A DNA stretch of 22,881 nt, from IMG/VR virus record IMGVR_UViG_3300014933_000441, positions 1-22,881 of that record. The stretch is one strand, 5' to 3'. How positions within the stretch are numbered: the first letter of the stretch is position 1; every line of letters starts with the position of its first letter. The DNA comes from a virus. Shown one piece after another: positions 1 to 7,878 of the stretch. A program made the translations under genes and the position numbers. The notes under the pieces are model-generated. The model saw only the letters and a list, made by a program, of their open reading frames with translations, searched no databases and was not told where the DNA came from.

Positions 1-34
1 TATGCGGATTATATCCGTAAAATTTTTATACTCG
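1..34 (+). promoter_or_regulatory. Phage promoter with palindromic operator, copy 1
   Basis: The first 34 bases are identical to 14219-14252. The element holds a 13-bp interrupted palindrome CGGATTATATCCG (5-17), a run of A and T, and TATACTCG (27-34), which resembles the Bacteroidota -7 box TAnnTTTG. The palindrome covers the place where a -33 TTTG box would be expected, and no TTTG is present, so activation by a bound protein or a phage-specific factor is inferred. The ATG of the next gene lies only four bases after the -7 box, so the transcript would have almost no leader. Sequence upstream of base 1 is not visible, so a divergent partner cannot be checked. Confidence 0.7.
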
Positions 35-38
35 ACGC

Positions 39-239
39 ATGAGCAATAAAAACCAAAACAAAAAAAATCACGGCGAAGCTGATTTCTATGTCTACAACGA
101 TTCAATCGAATTGAAGAATAAACTCAAAGACATTGCTAAACAAAAAGGATTTTCATACGGATCATATTTGCGGTCGCTGATCATTGATCACGTCAATAAA
201 AATGAAGTTAAGTTGTCTGACGAATTAAAGAAACATTAA
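39..239 (+). CDS. Small ribbon-helix-helix-like DNA-binding protein
   Basis: This 66-residue basic protein has a lysine- and asparagine-rich N-terminus. It is followed by a short strand-like segment (FYVYND, about residues 16-21) and two predicted helices with the spacing of Arc/CopG/MetJ ribbon-helix-helix repressors (about residues 23-34 and 39-53, with a glycine-serine turn between). RHH proteins bind short palindromes as dimers. The gene sits directly behind the palindromic promoter at 1-34, so it is a candidate autoregulator and the candidate factor for all copies of that operator; this is inference. It converges on the portal gene and the two share the four bases TTAA (236-239) as both stop codons. 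The fold call comes from pattern only, and no family name is certain. Confidence 0.6.
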   Translation: MSNKNQNKKNHGEADFYVYNDSIELKNKLKDIAKQKGFSYGSYLRSLIIDHVNKNEVKLSDELKKH

Positions 240-1915
240 TCCGTTTCCTTCGGCTCCTTGCTCACCTGTTGGTTTACAGGAGTGGGCACAATTTTTAATT
301 TATTTGTCAAATCCAATTCCTGCGCAAACTGCGGAATATTTTCACTCGCTTCGCCAAGTCCTAAATTTTCAGTTACATTCTCAACGTCGCTCAAAGGAAT
401 ATGCGCACCGGCAGTTCCTAAGATTAATCTTGCAGCTTGAACTTCTTTCACTGGATCAATGTGCGGTACGTTAGGACCAACAAAACGAACAGAACGATAC
501 GATTCAACAACATCTGTGTTGCCGTTGCGTTTTGATAAAACATATTCAGGCGCAGTCACCTTACCTTCTAAAATGCAAACTTCTAACCAAAAATTATAAA
601 TAGGTTGGATAAATCCTGTTGAATGTTTAAATCTGCGAACATCAAGTGTGTGTTCCCAATCCTTTATCGCCGCTCTGCTTGCAGAGAACGAATCGTTGTA
701 TTTACCGGTTGCAATATTTGGAGGAAGCTCCAGAACTGCATAAAGTGAGTCTGAATTTTTCTCGTAAAAATCTTTGAAGTACAAAGGATTTTCATTCACC
801 AACATTTTTATTTCTGAACCAGGAGGCATGTTGAATGCCTGCTTGTTAGTTGTCGCTTGAATTTTGTTAGCAATGGTTTCGCCATCGTCAGTTTGCATCA
901 ATCGATTAGAAACATTCAAAGATGGATCAACATTATAACCTTGAATCGTTGATTTCAACCAAGGTGATTTTCCTTCAGACTCAACATCGTGTTGTACGAA
1001 GTAGCTTACTTTTGCGGCTTCCTCAGCTTGTCCTAATGTTGCTTCAGTGTAACGATCGAGCTTTGCAATTTTTTCAAGGCACGCGGATAACAATGGAATG
1101 CCGCGTGTGTTGGTTATTTTTAATTTTAAACCATAATACAAGTAGGCCATTTGCAAACCTGACTTCTTTCCCCACGCTTCAATGCGATCAAACTTGTATG
1201 CGTATAAATCTTTGATGTCGCCATTCACTACATACGATCGAACCCAAAAGGCAATATGTTTTCCTGTTTCGTCAATTTCTACACCATCAATTAAACGATG
1301 GCCATCAGGCATAGACTTAGGATACCACTCCGATCCGTAATAAGGTGACATTACTTGCGCACCATCAATCAACTGAATTGTATGTTTGCCTTTTTGATAC
1401 CGCTGAATGACTAATATGTCGCCGCCAATAATGGCATTACGCTCAGCTTCCCACTCCAATTCATTTAAGGTCAACATACCCGAATAATCGCACTTTGTTT
1501 TCCTGAATAAATTAAAACGTGTTTCTACATCCTTTTGAAATTTTTGTTTATCAAGCTTAATTCCGTTTGCTTCCAAGATGTTTTCCATCGGTTCAGCTTG
1601 TGGCTTCAGTCCGTTACCGATGGTCCAGGACACTATTCTTTTAACTGCTGTTTGAGCAATATCAGATTCTAATTGTGCTTGCCAAGAGCGTGCCCTTAGC
1701 ATTTGATAATCCAATGTGTAATTCAGCGCTGGACCAATTTCGCCAAGATTCTTTTCGCCGTTGAATGATACCGTTGAAATATTCCTGTAGGTCATACCGG
1801 GAAATTCAGCTGATACATCAGCCATTGTATGTCGAGCTTCAGTCTCTTTGTTTACAATGCTTTCAATCGAAACTTCTTTCGGTCGACTTTTAAAAATATC
1901 TCTCCATCCGCCCAT
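236..1915 (-). CDS. Lambda-type phage portal protein
   Basis: This is the dodecameric head vertex channel through which terminase pumps DNA and to which the connector and tail attach. The 559 residues match the lambda gpB / Phage_portal_2 pattern. An arginine-rich LRARSWQAQ segment (about 73-81) leads into a helix with the WTIGNGLKP turn (about 97-105). There is a central IGGDILVI strand (about residues 162-169), and a late FSASRAAIKDWEHTL segment typical of the family's stem and clip region. The length is close to lambda gpB (about 530). It is the last gene of the minus-strand late operon and follows the gpW-like gene by one base. In lambda the protease and capsid genes follow the portal; here a convergent + strand gene follows, so the capsid genes must lie elsewhere. 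Confidence 0.93.
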   Translation of the reverse strand: MGGWRDIFKSRPKEVSIESIVNKETEARHTMADVSAEFPGMTYRNISTVSFNGEKNLGEIGPALNYTLDYQMLRARSWQAQLESDIAQTAVKRIVSWTIGNGLKPQAEPMENILEANGIKLDKQKFQKDVETRFNLFRKTKCDYSGMLTLNELEWEAERNAIIGGDILVIQRYQKGKHTIQLIDGAQVMSPYYGSEWYPKSMPDGHRLIDGVEIDETGKHIAFWVRSYVVNGDIKDLYAYKFDRIEAWGKKSGLQMAYLYYGLKLKITNTRGIPLLSACLEKIAKLDRYTEATLGQAEEAAKVSYFVQHDVESEGKSPWLKSTIQGYNVDPSLNVSNRLMQTDDGETIANKIQATTNKQAFNMPPGSEIKMLVNENPLYFKDFYEKNSDSLYAVLELPPNIATGKYNDSFSASRAAIKDWEHTLDVRRFKHSTGFIQPIYNFWLEVCILEGKVTAPEYVLSKRNGNTDVVESYRSVRFVGPNVPHIDPVKEVQAARLILGTAGAHIPLSDVENVTENLGLGEASENIPQFAQELDLTNKLKIVPTPVNQQVSKEPKETD

Positions 1916-1916
1916 A

Positions 1917-2237
1917 TTAAACTACAAATCTATTTGGTCCTAAAAGTGTTCGTTGATCAACTTGTCTAAACTGATTTCCAATGATATCATTGGCGTAAAG
2001 CTGCCTGAGTCTCCTGTATCCCTCAATCACTTTTACAATTGCATTCGGATCCCTGTACTGTACATTCTGAACACTTTGACCAGTGTCAATTTTATACTCG
2101 ACAATGTTGCCTGACTGAACACTAACCAAGGCTGTCTTTAAGAGTTCGTTAATGATATTGTCAATCTTAGCAATGATGGATTTTGTGTCTCGCAAATTAT
2201 CAAAGTTTGCGTCAAGAGATAAATACATTACAGCCAT
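1917..2237 (-). CDS. gpW-like head-tail connector protein
   Basis: This 106-residue protein has a helical N-terminal half, then a strand pair (about residues 46-60, EYKIDTGQSVQNVQY) and a helix with AIVKVIEGYRRLRQLY (about 66-81). That matches the layout of lambda gpW-like head completion proteins, where a small alpha/beta protein plugs the portal after packaging. The position immediately upstream of a gpB-like portal repeats the lambda W-B order and supports the call. It has its own upstream promoter-like element (2263-2292), so gpW and portal may be transcribed separately from the tail genes. Assignment rests on pattern and position, not on a database match. Confidence 0.6.
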   Translation of the reverse strand: MAVMYLSLDANFDNLRDTKSIIAKIDNIINELLKTALVSVQSGNIVEYKIDTGQSVQNVQYRDPNAIVKVIEGYRRLRQLYANDIIGNQFRQVDQRTLLGPNRFVV

Positions 2238-2262
2238 GGTGCAAGTTTATTGACTAAAAATT

Positions 2263-2292
2263 GTGAGGTAAAAAAAATGCGGATATTATCCG
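2263..2292 (-). promoter_or_regulatory. Phage promoter with palindromic operator, diverged copy
   Basis: On the minus strand this reads CGGATAATATCCG (2292-2280), nine bases, then TACCTCAC (2270-2263). The spacing from palindrome to the TA of the -7 box is exactly that of the 34-bp repeat at 1-34 and 14219-14252, although the sequence between differs. It lies in the 69-base gap between the spike gene and the gpW-like gene and points at the latter. The predicted start of transcription is roughly 20 bases before that gene's ATG, so unlike the other copies this one would give a short leader. No matching -7 box is found on the + strand side. Confidence 0.55.
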
Positions 2293-2306
2293 AAGATTAG
2301 AGGAAA

Positions 2307-2858
2307 CTAATTTGTTTTTATTTTTGCATTCTTAGCATTTGTAATGTTTGCCGCTGATGCTGTTGCTGGAGTTGCGGTTGTTCCAGTGGCGGCAGGGGTT
2401 GTGCCATTTACATAAGGGTGAACGTGCGAATTATACGAGCTTACAAGTGCGTTAAACTTGGTTTTCAATTCGTTAAACTCGGTCGCAAGTTCATTGTATT
2501 TTACGGCAAAGTTTGCGTAAGTAGCTGGATTTTCACTGTCACCCATCAACACGGTACCGTCCGCGCGAAGCCAAACATTAAACTTGAAAAGACCGTTTGC
2601 ATCTGTTGAGAATAGTCTGTGTTCCCCAACTTCAGCAACACGGTTTTTAATCAAATAACCAATCACGCACTCATCACCATCGGCCTCCGTTTTTATGTAG
2701 ATGGCCGTCGTGCCTTTTGGCGCAACGCTATCTGTACCATGCGGCGCATAATCCTCAGCCGTATAAATTGCTTTAGCGCCAAGTAATTTCATTACACGTT
2801 GCTTCAGTTTGTTCAAAATGCTTGAATCGACTCTTAATAATTTGGCTCTTTCGCTCAT
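2307..2858 (-). CDS. Baseplate spike protein (Mu gp45 / P2 gpV-like)
   Basis: This is the membrane-piercing spike at the centre of the baseplate. The 183 residues show an OB-like N-terminal half, the segment GEHRLFSTDANGLFKFNVWLR (from about 78), the DGTVLMG turn of the beta-helix (about 100-106), a YNELATEFNEL helix (from about 121), and HVHP (145-148). In P2 gpV and Mu gp45-type spikes an HxH motif binds a metal ion at the tip. The following proline-, threonine- and alanine-rich segment is usual for this family. It overlaps the hub gene upstream by four bases (ATGA), which fits translational coupling of hub and spike. Confidence 0.85.
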   Translation of the reverse strand: MSERAKLLRVDSSILNKLKQRVMKLLGAKAIYTAEDYAPHGTDSVAPKGTTAIYIKTEADGDECVIGYLIKNRVAEVGEHRLFSTDANGLFKFNVWLRADGTVLMGDSENPATYANFAVKYNELATEFNELKTKFNALVSSYNSHVHPYVNGTTPAATGTTATPATASAANITNAKNAKIKTN

Positions 2859-4057
2859 ACTCTTGGAACGTTGGTGTGTGGGTCAATAAATGGATTAACA
2901 ATTTCTCCGCCGTAAACGCCTGGCAATACACATGTCAATGTGCAAGTTGTACCCTTTTCGTTGATTTGGAAATTCACTTCCTCAATGAACCATTTGCTTG
3001 CTTTATACAGATAACAAGAGCGATTCTTAACTGAAATTGTATTATTAGGCATAATGAATTTGCCATTTACAACAGGGCTTTCAAGAACAATTTTTAAAGG
3101 CAATGACTTCAGCTCTGTGCCAAGCTCACTGCGAACTGCTTTTTCAACAGTGTTATCGGTGCCTGAAGAAATTGAAATAACCTTGGGGCGATAAACTACC
3201 GGACAAAGTGGATTGGCAATAACAGCGTAGGCTAAGTTTCCACCGTCCTTGTCAGGCTGCATAACACCTTCAATGTGCGAGTGCATTGCTTGGCCATTAT
3301 AGTTAAGTACCATTTCGGTATAATTAATGTCCGTTGATGTTCCGGTACCTATGGTGAACAAATAGTCGGTACCGGTATAAGGCACATTTACAATAAGGTT
3401 TCCAAATATGTCGTGCGATAACGTAAGATTCTTTTGGATGGCCAATTCTTTCAAGTAGCTCAATACATTCTTTGCTTCAGGAGCAGTTGACTTACTTATT
3501 ACATCGTCTGCCTCTGAACGTGAGTCAAGTGTTTTGGTAGTGAAAATACTGTCTGCCCTGCTGCTTTTAACTTGAAAAGAAATGCCACCCTTTTTCGGAT
3601 TTCCGAAGTACGATAAAATTTTGGACACGATTTGTCTAAAGGTCATGCCATCCGATTGCAATGGATACGCCTTAGTTGGTATATCACAATCTTGTAACAT
3701 GCCGGCCTTTGAGTAACCGCCGATGTCCATGTATAAAGGCTGTGCACTGTCATGAAATAATTGTGACAAAACAAATCCGGTGAGTAACAACTGATCTGTT
3801 GTGGTTACAACCTGACCTTGTTCATTTTTAAATTGACCGGGCTTGTCATGAACATAAAACAATGAGCATTCATGAATATGAGTTACGGCCGCAAGCTCTG
3901 CGTGCACTTTATTATTTGGGTCGAAAAACATTCGTAACCGGTAAGTGCTGGCTACTGCATCATACTTTAATACAAGGTCCACTTCATTAAAAAACATTAC
4001 CTCCAGTATATGGGGCAAGTTCTCTGAAGAGCGCATATTTATTTTTAACTTAATCAT
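2855..4057 (-). CDS. Baseplate hub protein (Mu gp44 / T4 gp27-like)
   Basis: This protein forms the trimeric hub that holds the spike and caps the tail tube. The 400 residues contain the marker PLYMDIGGYSKAGMLQDC (107-124), with the dipeptide GY followed by the small 'dc..p' strand seen in Mu gp44 and P2 gpD-type hubs. A helix after GMTFRQIVSKILSYFG and the later segment SYLKELAIQKNLTLSHDIFGNL, typical of hub domain three, also fit. The gene is three bases downstream of the gp43-like gene and overlaps the spike gene. The order gp43-gp44-gp45 is the same as in Mu, which supports the assignment. Confidence 0.85.
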   Translation of the reverse strand: MIKLKINMRSSENLPHILEVMFFNEVDLVLKYDAVASTYRLRMFFDPNNKVHAELAAVTHIHECSLFYVHDKPGQFKNEQGQVVTTTDQLLLTGFVLSQLFHDSAQPLYMDIGGYSKAGMLQDCDIPTKAYPLQSDGMTFRQIVSKILSYFGNPKKGGISFQVKSSRADSIFTTKTLDSRSEADDVISKSTAPEAKNVLSYLKELAIQKNLTLSHDIFGNLIVNVPYTGTDYLFTIGTGTSTDINYTEMVLNYNGQAMHSHIEGVMQPDKDGGNLAYAVIANPLCPVVYRPKVISISSGTDNTVEKAVRSELGTELKSLPLKIVLESPVVNGKFIMPNNTISVKNRSCYLYKASKWFIEEVNFQINEKGTTCTLTCVLPGVYGGEIVNPFIDPHTNVPRV

Positions 4058-4059
4058 AC

Positions 4060-5286
4060 CTATGCGTAATAAACAATCGTTTTTCCTTTTTCTAAACCAA
4101 GAGCGATTTGCTTATAAGTTAATCCGTTGTTATTGATAAACTCATTCAAGTTGTTATCAAGCTCGTCAAGGCCATAAAATCTATGCGTTAACAAAATGAC
4201 ATTGCTGTCTTCAGTAAGCACATACGAAAATTCCTTTCTTCCACTTAAGGCCAGTGTGTATAAATTTGCCAATGTCATTCCAACCAAATCATCCAATCCA
4301 TTTTGAAGATTAAATCCGGGAACATACTTTGTTGGTCCGCCTGCGTTGTTTGCCTGAATTGAATCAAGGTCGTCGTGATATTGCGCATGCGCTGTTTGAA
4401 TGCTGGACATAATGCTTAATGTAACTGAAGCATTCGAATAATTATTTTCTAAAGGAGAAATGGCCGCTACACATAATGCGGACAAAAGAGAAGATCCTTG
4501 GTATTCATAAAGTCTTTTGGATGTAACAGTGGTTAAGCCGGTGATAGTTTGTCGCAGTTTATTCCACTGATTTAAAAGTGTTCTTATCCGATCCTGAACG
4601 TTCGATGTAAATTGAGCTGGTAACAAAAGGAAGTTTGTTAAGGCTTGCATTGCCAAAATAGGTGATGCTGTGATGGCGTTAATTGTGGCGTTTGCTTCGT
4701 TGAAAGCGTTAAAGTATGTTTCAGCTTCAGAAGGGATTTGAATAATTTTCACCGCATAATTATAGTCCGTGGCTACATTTTCTTTTAACGTGTCGACATC
4801 CTGAATTGACGGAGTAATATTTGGCTCTTCAGAAATAAGAGAACTAATTTCAATTTGCTTTAAAATAATGACATCAAGAGGATTCGAAACAATCCTTACG
4901 CCTTCATTATTTATTGTTTCGAAAGCTGTGCACGTTACCTTTGTTACATTCAGCTCTGTATCGTCAAATTTTAATTCAAGTATTTGCGCCAATATTGTGT
5001 CATAATAAGGATGCTCAATTACACATGGCTTTTCATTCTTTATCGAGTTTTCAAAAAGCTTGGAATCCTCAATGTTATTTTCTCCAACAAAATAAAATTC
5101 AAGCGGAAATCTGCGCGACCTCAACTTTCTTTTTTTAATCAACTCGCCCTCAATGTCCACAAATTGAAAGTCGCCTGAATTAAACGCCAATTCCCTTGAA
5201 AAAGAAGGACGAGTGAAAAGCGTATATTGCTTTTGATCACCGGTTGTAATAATTAAATTCTTGGTATATCTGTCTGTCCAGCTCAT
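4060..5286 (-). CDS. DNA circularisation / gp43-like tail protein
   Basis: This 408-residue protein starts with MSWTDRYTKN and a beta-rich N-terminal domain. That domain includes a GDFQFVDIEG strand, a basic KKRKLRSRRFPLEFYFVG segment (residues 51-68) and the ...CVIEHPYYDTILAQIL stretch. This is the layout of the Mu gp43 (gpN) / 'DNA circularisation protein' N-terminal domain, which in virions is a baseplate/tail-tip protein rather than an enzyme. The rest is mostly helical without clear motifs. It precedes the hub gene by three bases and overlaps the upstream gene by four, as in Mu where gene 43 precedes 44. The C-terminal two thirds are not recognised. Confidence 0.65.
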   Translation of the reverse strand: MSWTDRYTKNLIITTGDQKQYTLFTRPSFSRELAFNSGDFQFVDIEGELIKKRKLRSRRFPLEFYFVGENNIEDSKLFENSIKNEKPCVIEHPYYDTILAQILELKFDDTELNVTKVTCTAFETINNEGVRIVSNPLDVIILKQIEISSLISEEPNITPSIQDVDTLKENVATDYNYAVKIIQIPSEAETYFNAFNEANATINAITASPILAMQALTNFLLLPAQFTSNVQDRIRTLLNQWNKLRQTITGLTTVTSKRLYEYQGSSLLSALCVAAISPLENNYSNASVTLSIMSSIQTAHAQYHDDLDSIQANNAGGPTKYVPGFNLQNGLDDLVGMTLANLYTLALSGRKEFSYVLTEDSNVILLTHRFYGLDELDNNLNEFINNNGLTYKQIALGLEKGKTIVYYA

Positions 5287-6077
5287 AATTTACCAGCGTA
5301 TTTTAAAATTTGTTTCTTTGCTTCTTTAATATAAAAGTTCTCAATCTTCACCGCGCTTCCTAAACTTGCACGATGCATGAAGTTGGTTTTGTGTACCTCA
5401 ACTGCTCTGCCTTTCTTAACCCGGTAAATTGGAATAAGCTTTATCATTAATTTTCTGGAAGCAGCTGTTTGATTCGCTGATCTTGTTCCGGTCCATAACT
5501 CTTGCACCTTAAAAAGGGTTTGCACGCCGTTGGTTGAGTTGCCTAAAACATAAGCGTCGTTTCCGTTTACTTCCCTGGCCTTAATCGCTGCACGAATGAA
5601 TTTTTGTTTTCTATTCCTAGAACTTACACTGGTTACTTTCTTGGCATTGATGATTTTCTTCTCAATTTGGGTTAAGCGAAATTCTTTTTTTACAAGGCCG
5701 TTGCCTCCACGACGAGCTTGTTGCATTGCAATAAATGATTTATGTCCAATGCTTCCTCCGTATTCTTGCTGTTCGAGTTCCTTAACAGCATAGTTCGTCG
5801 CTTGGTTAACGAGTTTATTCTCGAAAAAACCAACGATTGACTTCATTTTATTAATGTTAAATCCTTGGGCTTGCTCTACTTTTGAATTGGCTTTAAAGAA
5901 GTTCTTTTGCCTCTGTAAGAACGCTTTTCCGGCTTCCTTTGGCATTGTATTCAACTTTACATCAAATGCAGCTGAATTAAGGGCTGTCCTGATGGCAATA
6001 GGAAGCGCAGACTTATGGAGCTTTTCCAGAGTCGCGGTCATTCTTACCGTTGCATCAGTATTTATATTCAGTATCAT
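5283..6077 (-). CDS. Putative tail-associated structural protein
   Basis: This basic protein begins with MILNINTDATVRMTATLEKLH and a helical segment (RTALNSAAFDVKLN), followed by lysine-rich and glycine-rich stretches such as GHKSFIAMQQARRGGNG. I place the start at 6077 (264 residues). That ATG overlaps the stop of the upstream gene as ATGA and is preceded by a GGGTAAGGGTAAA-like purine tract; an in-frame ATG at 6092 would add five residues. Mixed helix and strand, high lysine content and position between fibre and gp43-like genes suggest a virion protein, perhaps a minor tail protein of the lambda gpZ type. No specific family is identified, so the function remains an inference from context. 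Confidence 0.5.
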   Translation of the reverse strand: MILNINTDATVRMTATLEKLHKSALPIAIRTALNSAAFDVKLNTMPKEAGKAFLQRQKNFFKANSKVEQAQGFNINKMKSIVGFFENKLVNQATNYAVKELEQQEYGGSIGHKSFIAMQQARRGGNGLVKKEFRLTQIEKKIINAKKVTSVSSRNRKQKFIRAAIKAREVNGNDAYVLGNSTNGVQTLFKVQELWTGTRSANQTAASRKLMIKLIPIYRVKKGRAVEVHKTNFMHRASLGSAVKIENFYIKEAKKQILKYAGKL

Positions 6078-6631
6078 TTTACCCTTACCCAATTATTTGA
6101 AGCAACCACGCAAACAAATTCTGCCGAACCACCCGGACCAATTGTAATTGCTGAAGCGGACCAATTCAATGTGTCGCCGCTCTCAGGTGTTAAATCAATA
6201 TTGTGAGCACTTCTATTTTCGTATCGGTGATAGATTAAGTCGTCGCAATCTGTACTTGGTGGCAAATAAACTGTTCTGTCTCCAGTTGTTCCGCTGGCAA
6301 TAAAATAAACGCGTTTACGGCCTGCAGTCGAAAGAAATGCGTGTATGTGATATGGATTAACACCACCGGTATATGGAACAACTAATTTGCGGTTGTGTAA
6401 ATAAGCAAGCATGGCCTCGACATATTGAAAGCCGTTTGTTTCATTTTCCGGCAATCCATTGGCGGTCATACCAGCATCAGGTCCAACAGCGCGAAGGAAC
6501 TTAGCAAATAACTGATGTAAGTCAGTATAAACCGACTTCTTAACTGGCGTTGCTCCATCCACTATGTTGCCATTTGGATAGTCTGAATCCGGTGCGCCGA
6601 TGTTCGGGTAGTTTTGAATGCCGATGCCCAT
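6074..6631 (-). CDS. Fibre-like tail protein, paralogue A
   Basis: This 185-residue protein shares its first ~75 residues with the product of the next gene upstream (6633-7175). Both carry GIQNY.N...PDSDYPNGNI, a Y.D.HQ.FAK.LR helix, and NGLPENE.NGFQY..AM. The remainder is unrelated and beta-rich (HIHAFLSTAGRKRVYFIASG..., then ...GGSAEFVCVVASNNWVRVK), ending in a tryptophan-containing strand. A constant N-terminal attachment part with a variable C-terminal part is the usual plan of baseplate-bound fibre or receptor-binding proteins. Position directly after the gp48-like gene matches the place of fibre genes in Mu and P2. The receptor is unknown. Confidence 0.6.
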   Translation of the reverse strand: MGIGIQNYPNIGAPDSDYPNGNIVDGATPVKKSVYTDLHQLFAKFLRAVGPDAGMTANGLPENETNGFQYVEAMLAYLHNRKLVVPYTGGVNPYHIHAFLSTAGRKRVYFIASGTTGDRTVYLPPSTDCDDLIYHRYENRSAHNIDLTPESGDTLNWSASAITIGPGGSAEFVCVVASNNWVRVK

Positions 6632-6632
6632 A

Positions 6633-7175
6633 TTAGTAAAGTATTATCCAGTTAGAGTTAGCCTTGTCTAAGCATATTTTTTTGCACACACCTGCGCCAA
6701 CAGCCATTGAAGCACCTCCACCAATGGTGTCAGAGCCACCCGGATAAACCGTAACGCTATTTGACGAATCGTTCTTAACGGTCACACATAGCGAGTCATA
6801 ATCATGTGCGGATGCCGCTTGAAGTCCAATGTCTCCGCTGGCAGGTGAACCCGGAAGAACATCAATCAACGGGTTAAACAATGCATTAACCGAAAGTGAA
6901 ATGCTCCGATTGAATCCAATGTAACTGCCCGGATCGCAAAACAACTTTCTCATGGCTTGCAAGTATTGAAAACCATTGTATTCGTTTTCCGGCAATCCAT
7001 TTGGTGTAATGCTGGTTAACCTTAATATTTTTGCAAATACCTGATGCATGTCAGAATAAGTGTTCTTGTCAAAAGGCGTTCCATTAAAACCACCTGTGTT
7101 GTCTTTAATATTTCCGTTTGGATAATCCGAATCCGGCGAACTAACATTTTTGTAATTTTGAATTCCTCTTGCCAT
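6633..7175 (-). CDS. Fibre-like tail protein, paralogue B
   Basis: This 180-residue protein has the same N-terminal block as its downstream neighbour: MARGIQNYKNVSSPDSDYPN, then DMHQVFAKILR and NGLPENEYNGFQYLQAM. It then has its own C-terminal half with glycine- and serine-rich beta repeats (YPGGSDTIGGGASMAVGAG). The pair looks like a tandem duplication with diversified distal domains. The genes are one base apart, and this one starts one base after the gp48-like gene. Both end in a pattern of the form 'NSNWI.' / 'SNNWVRV', suggesting a common terminal strand. A role in host attachment is inferred from order and architecture only. Confidence 0.6.
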   Translation of the reverse strand: MARGIQNYKNVSSPDSDYPNGNIKDNTGGFNGTPFDKNTYSDMHQVFAKILRLTSITPNGLPENEYNGFQYLQAMRKLFCDPGSYIGFNRSISLSVNALFNPLIDVLPGSPASGDIGLQAASAHDYDSLCVTVKNDSSNSVTVYPGGSDTIGGGASMAVGAGVCKKICLDKANSNWIILY

Positions 7176-7176
7176 C

Positions 7177-7878
7177 TTATATAAAATTTATAAATAAAAG
7201 CCCAACTGCTTGAACCTGCTTAAGTGCTAAAATCAACTGCCTGAACTCTGTCTTTCTTGATAGCGGTACGTTGGCATACGAGCCAAGTGATGCTCCACCT
7301 ATAAAAAAAGTACATTGCAATCCGCCAGTATCAAATGAATTATCTTGGTTTTGGTCAATACTATTTACAACTAAGTTGTTCCAGTAAGGACTTTCAATGC
7401 CTCCATGCTGCTGATTACCGTGGAGCAAGTCAATCAAATTTGAAGTGCCATAGTGTAAATTGGGCGCCTGATTCTCGAATGTATTCGGATAAATAGGGAA
7501 TAAATTCTCATGCACATAAACCGGAAATCCAGCGGCCTGCAATTGACTTTCCAAATACAGGTAATGTCCTTTTGCCGGATTGATTCCCGGTGCGGCCATC
7601 TTTCTTAATATTGCTTTTTTTCTGTCTGATAAAGATGTCGAGCTACTTGCATTTATTTCAAGTCTTCGCTCCCAATCGCTTGCGTCGTCCACGGTAAATT
7701 TATCGTTGTCCGGGATTAATGAATCCAAAATGCTTGCCGCATCATCGTATGCCTTTGCTTCACTTATACCAAGAGCACTGTGAAGGCCATAACGATAGCT
7801 ATCAGGATACATTCGAAACGCTCTACCTGTTGGGTAAAGCTGCTCAGTGATTTTTAATATATCGGAATGCGAACTCAT
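7177..7878 (-). CDS. Baseplate wedge protein (Mu gp48 / YmfQ-like)
   Basis: The 233 residues fit the Mu gp48 / YmfQ (DUF2313) baseplate family, related in role to P2 gpI. The N-terminal LYPTGRAF motif (14-21) corresponds to the family's 'LlPpGrAf'. DWERRL (68-73) corresponds to the 'dWE..lG' motif, and an RKKAILRKMA helix (from about 85) follows. The family links baseplate J to the fibres. The gene starts exactly at the stop of baseplate J (one-base overlap, TAATG), and fibre-like genes follow, as in Mu 47-48-49. The C-terminal third is longer than the minimal family. Confidence 0.85.
   Translation of the reverse strand: MSSHSDILKITEQLYPTGRAFRMYPDSYRYGLHSALGISEAKAYDDAASILDSLIPDNDKFTVDDASDWERRLEINASSSTSLSDRKKAILRKMAAPGINPAKGHYLYLESQLQAAGFPVYVHENLFPIYPNTFENQAPNLHYGTSNLIDLLHGNQQHGGIESPYWNNLVVNSIDQNQDNSFDTGGLQCTFFIGGASLGSYANVPLSRKTEFRQLILALKQVQAVGLLFINFI

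Noticed and set aside
2093-2100. TATACTCG on the + strand inside the gpW-like gene, followed by ACAATG
   Set aside because: It matches the -7 box well but has no palindrome, the nearest TTTG is only 14 bases upstream, and the reading frame after the ATG closes after four codons. Probably chance, though an antisense transcript cannot be excluded.
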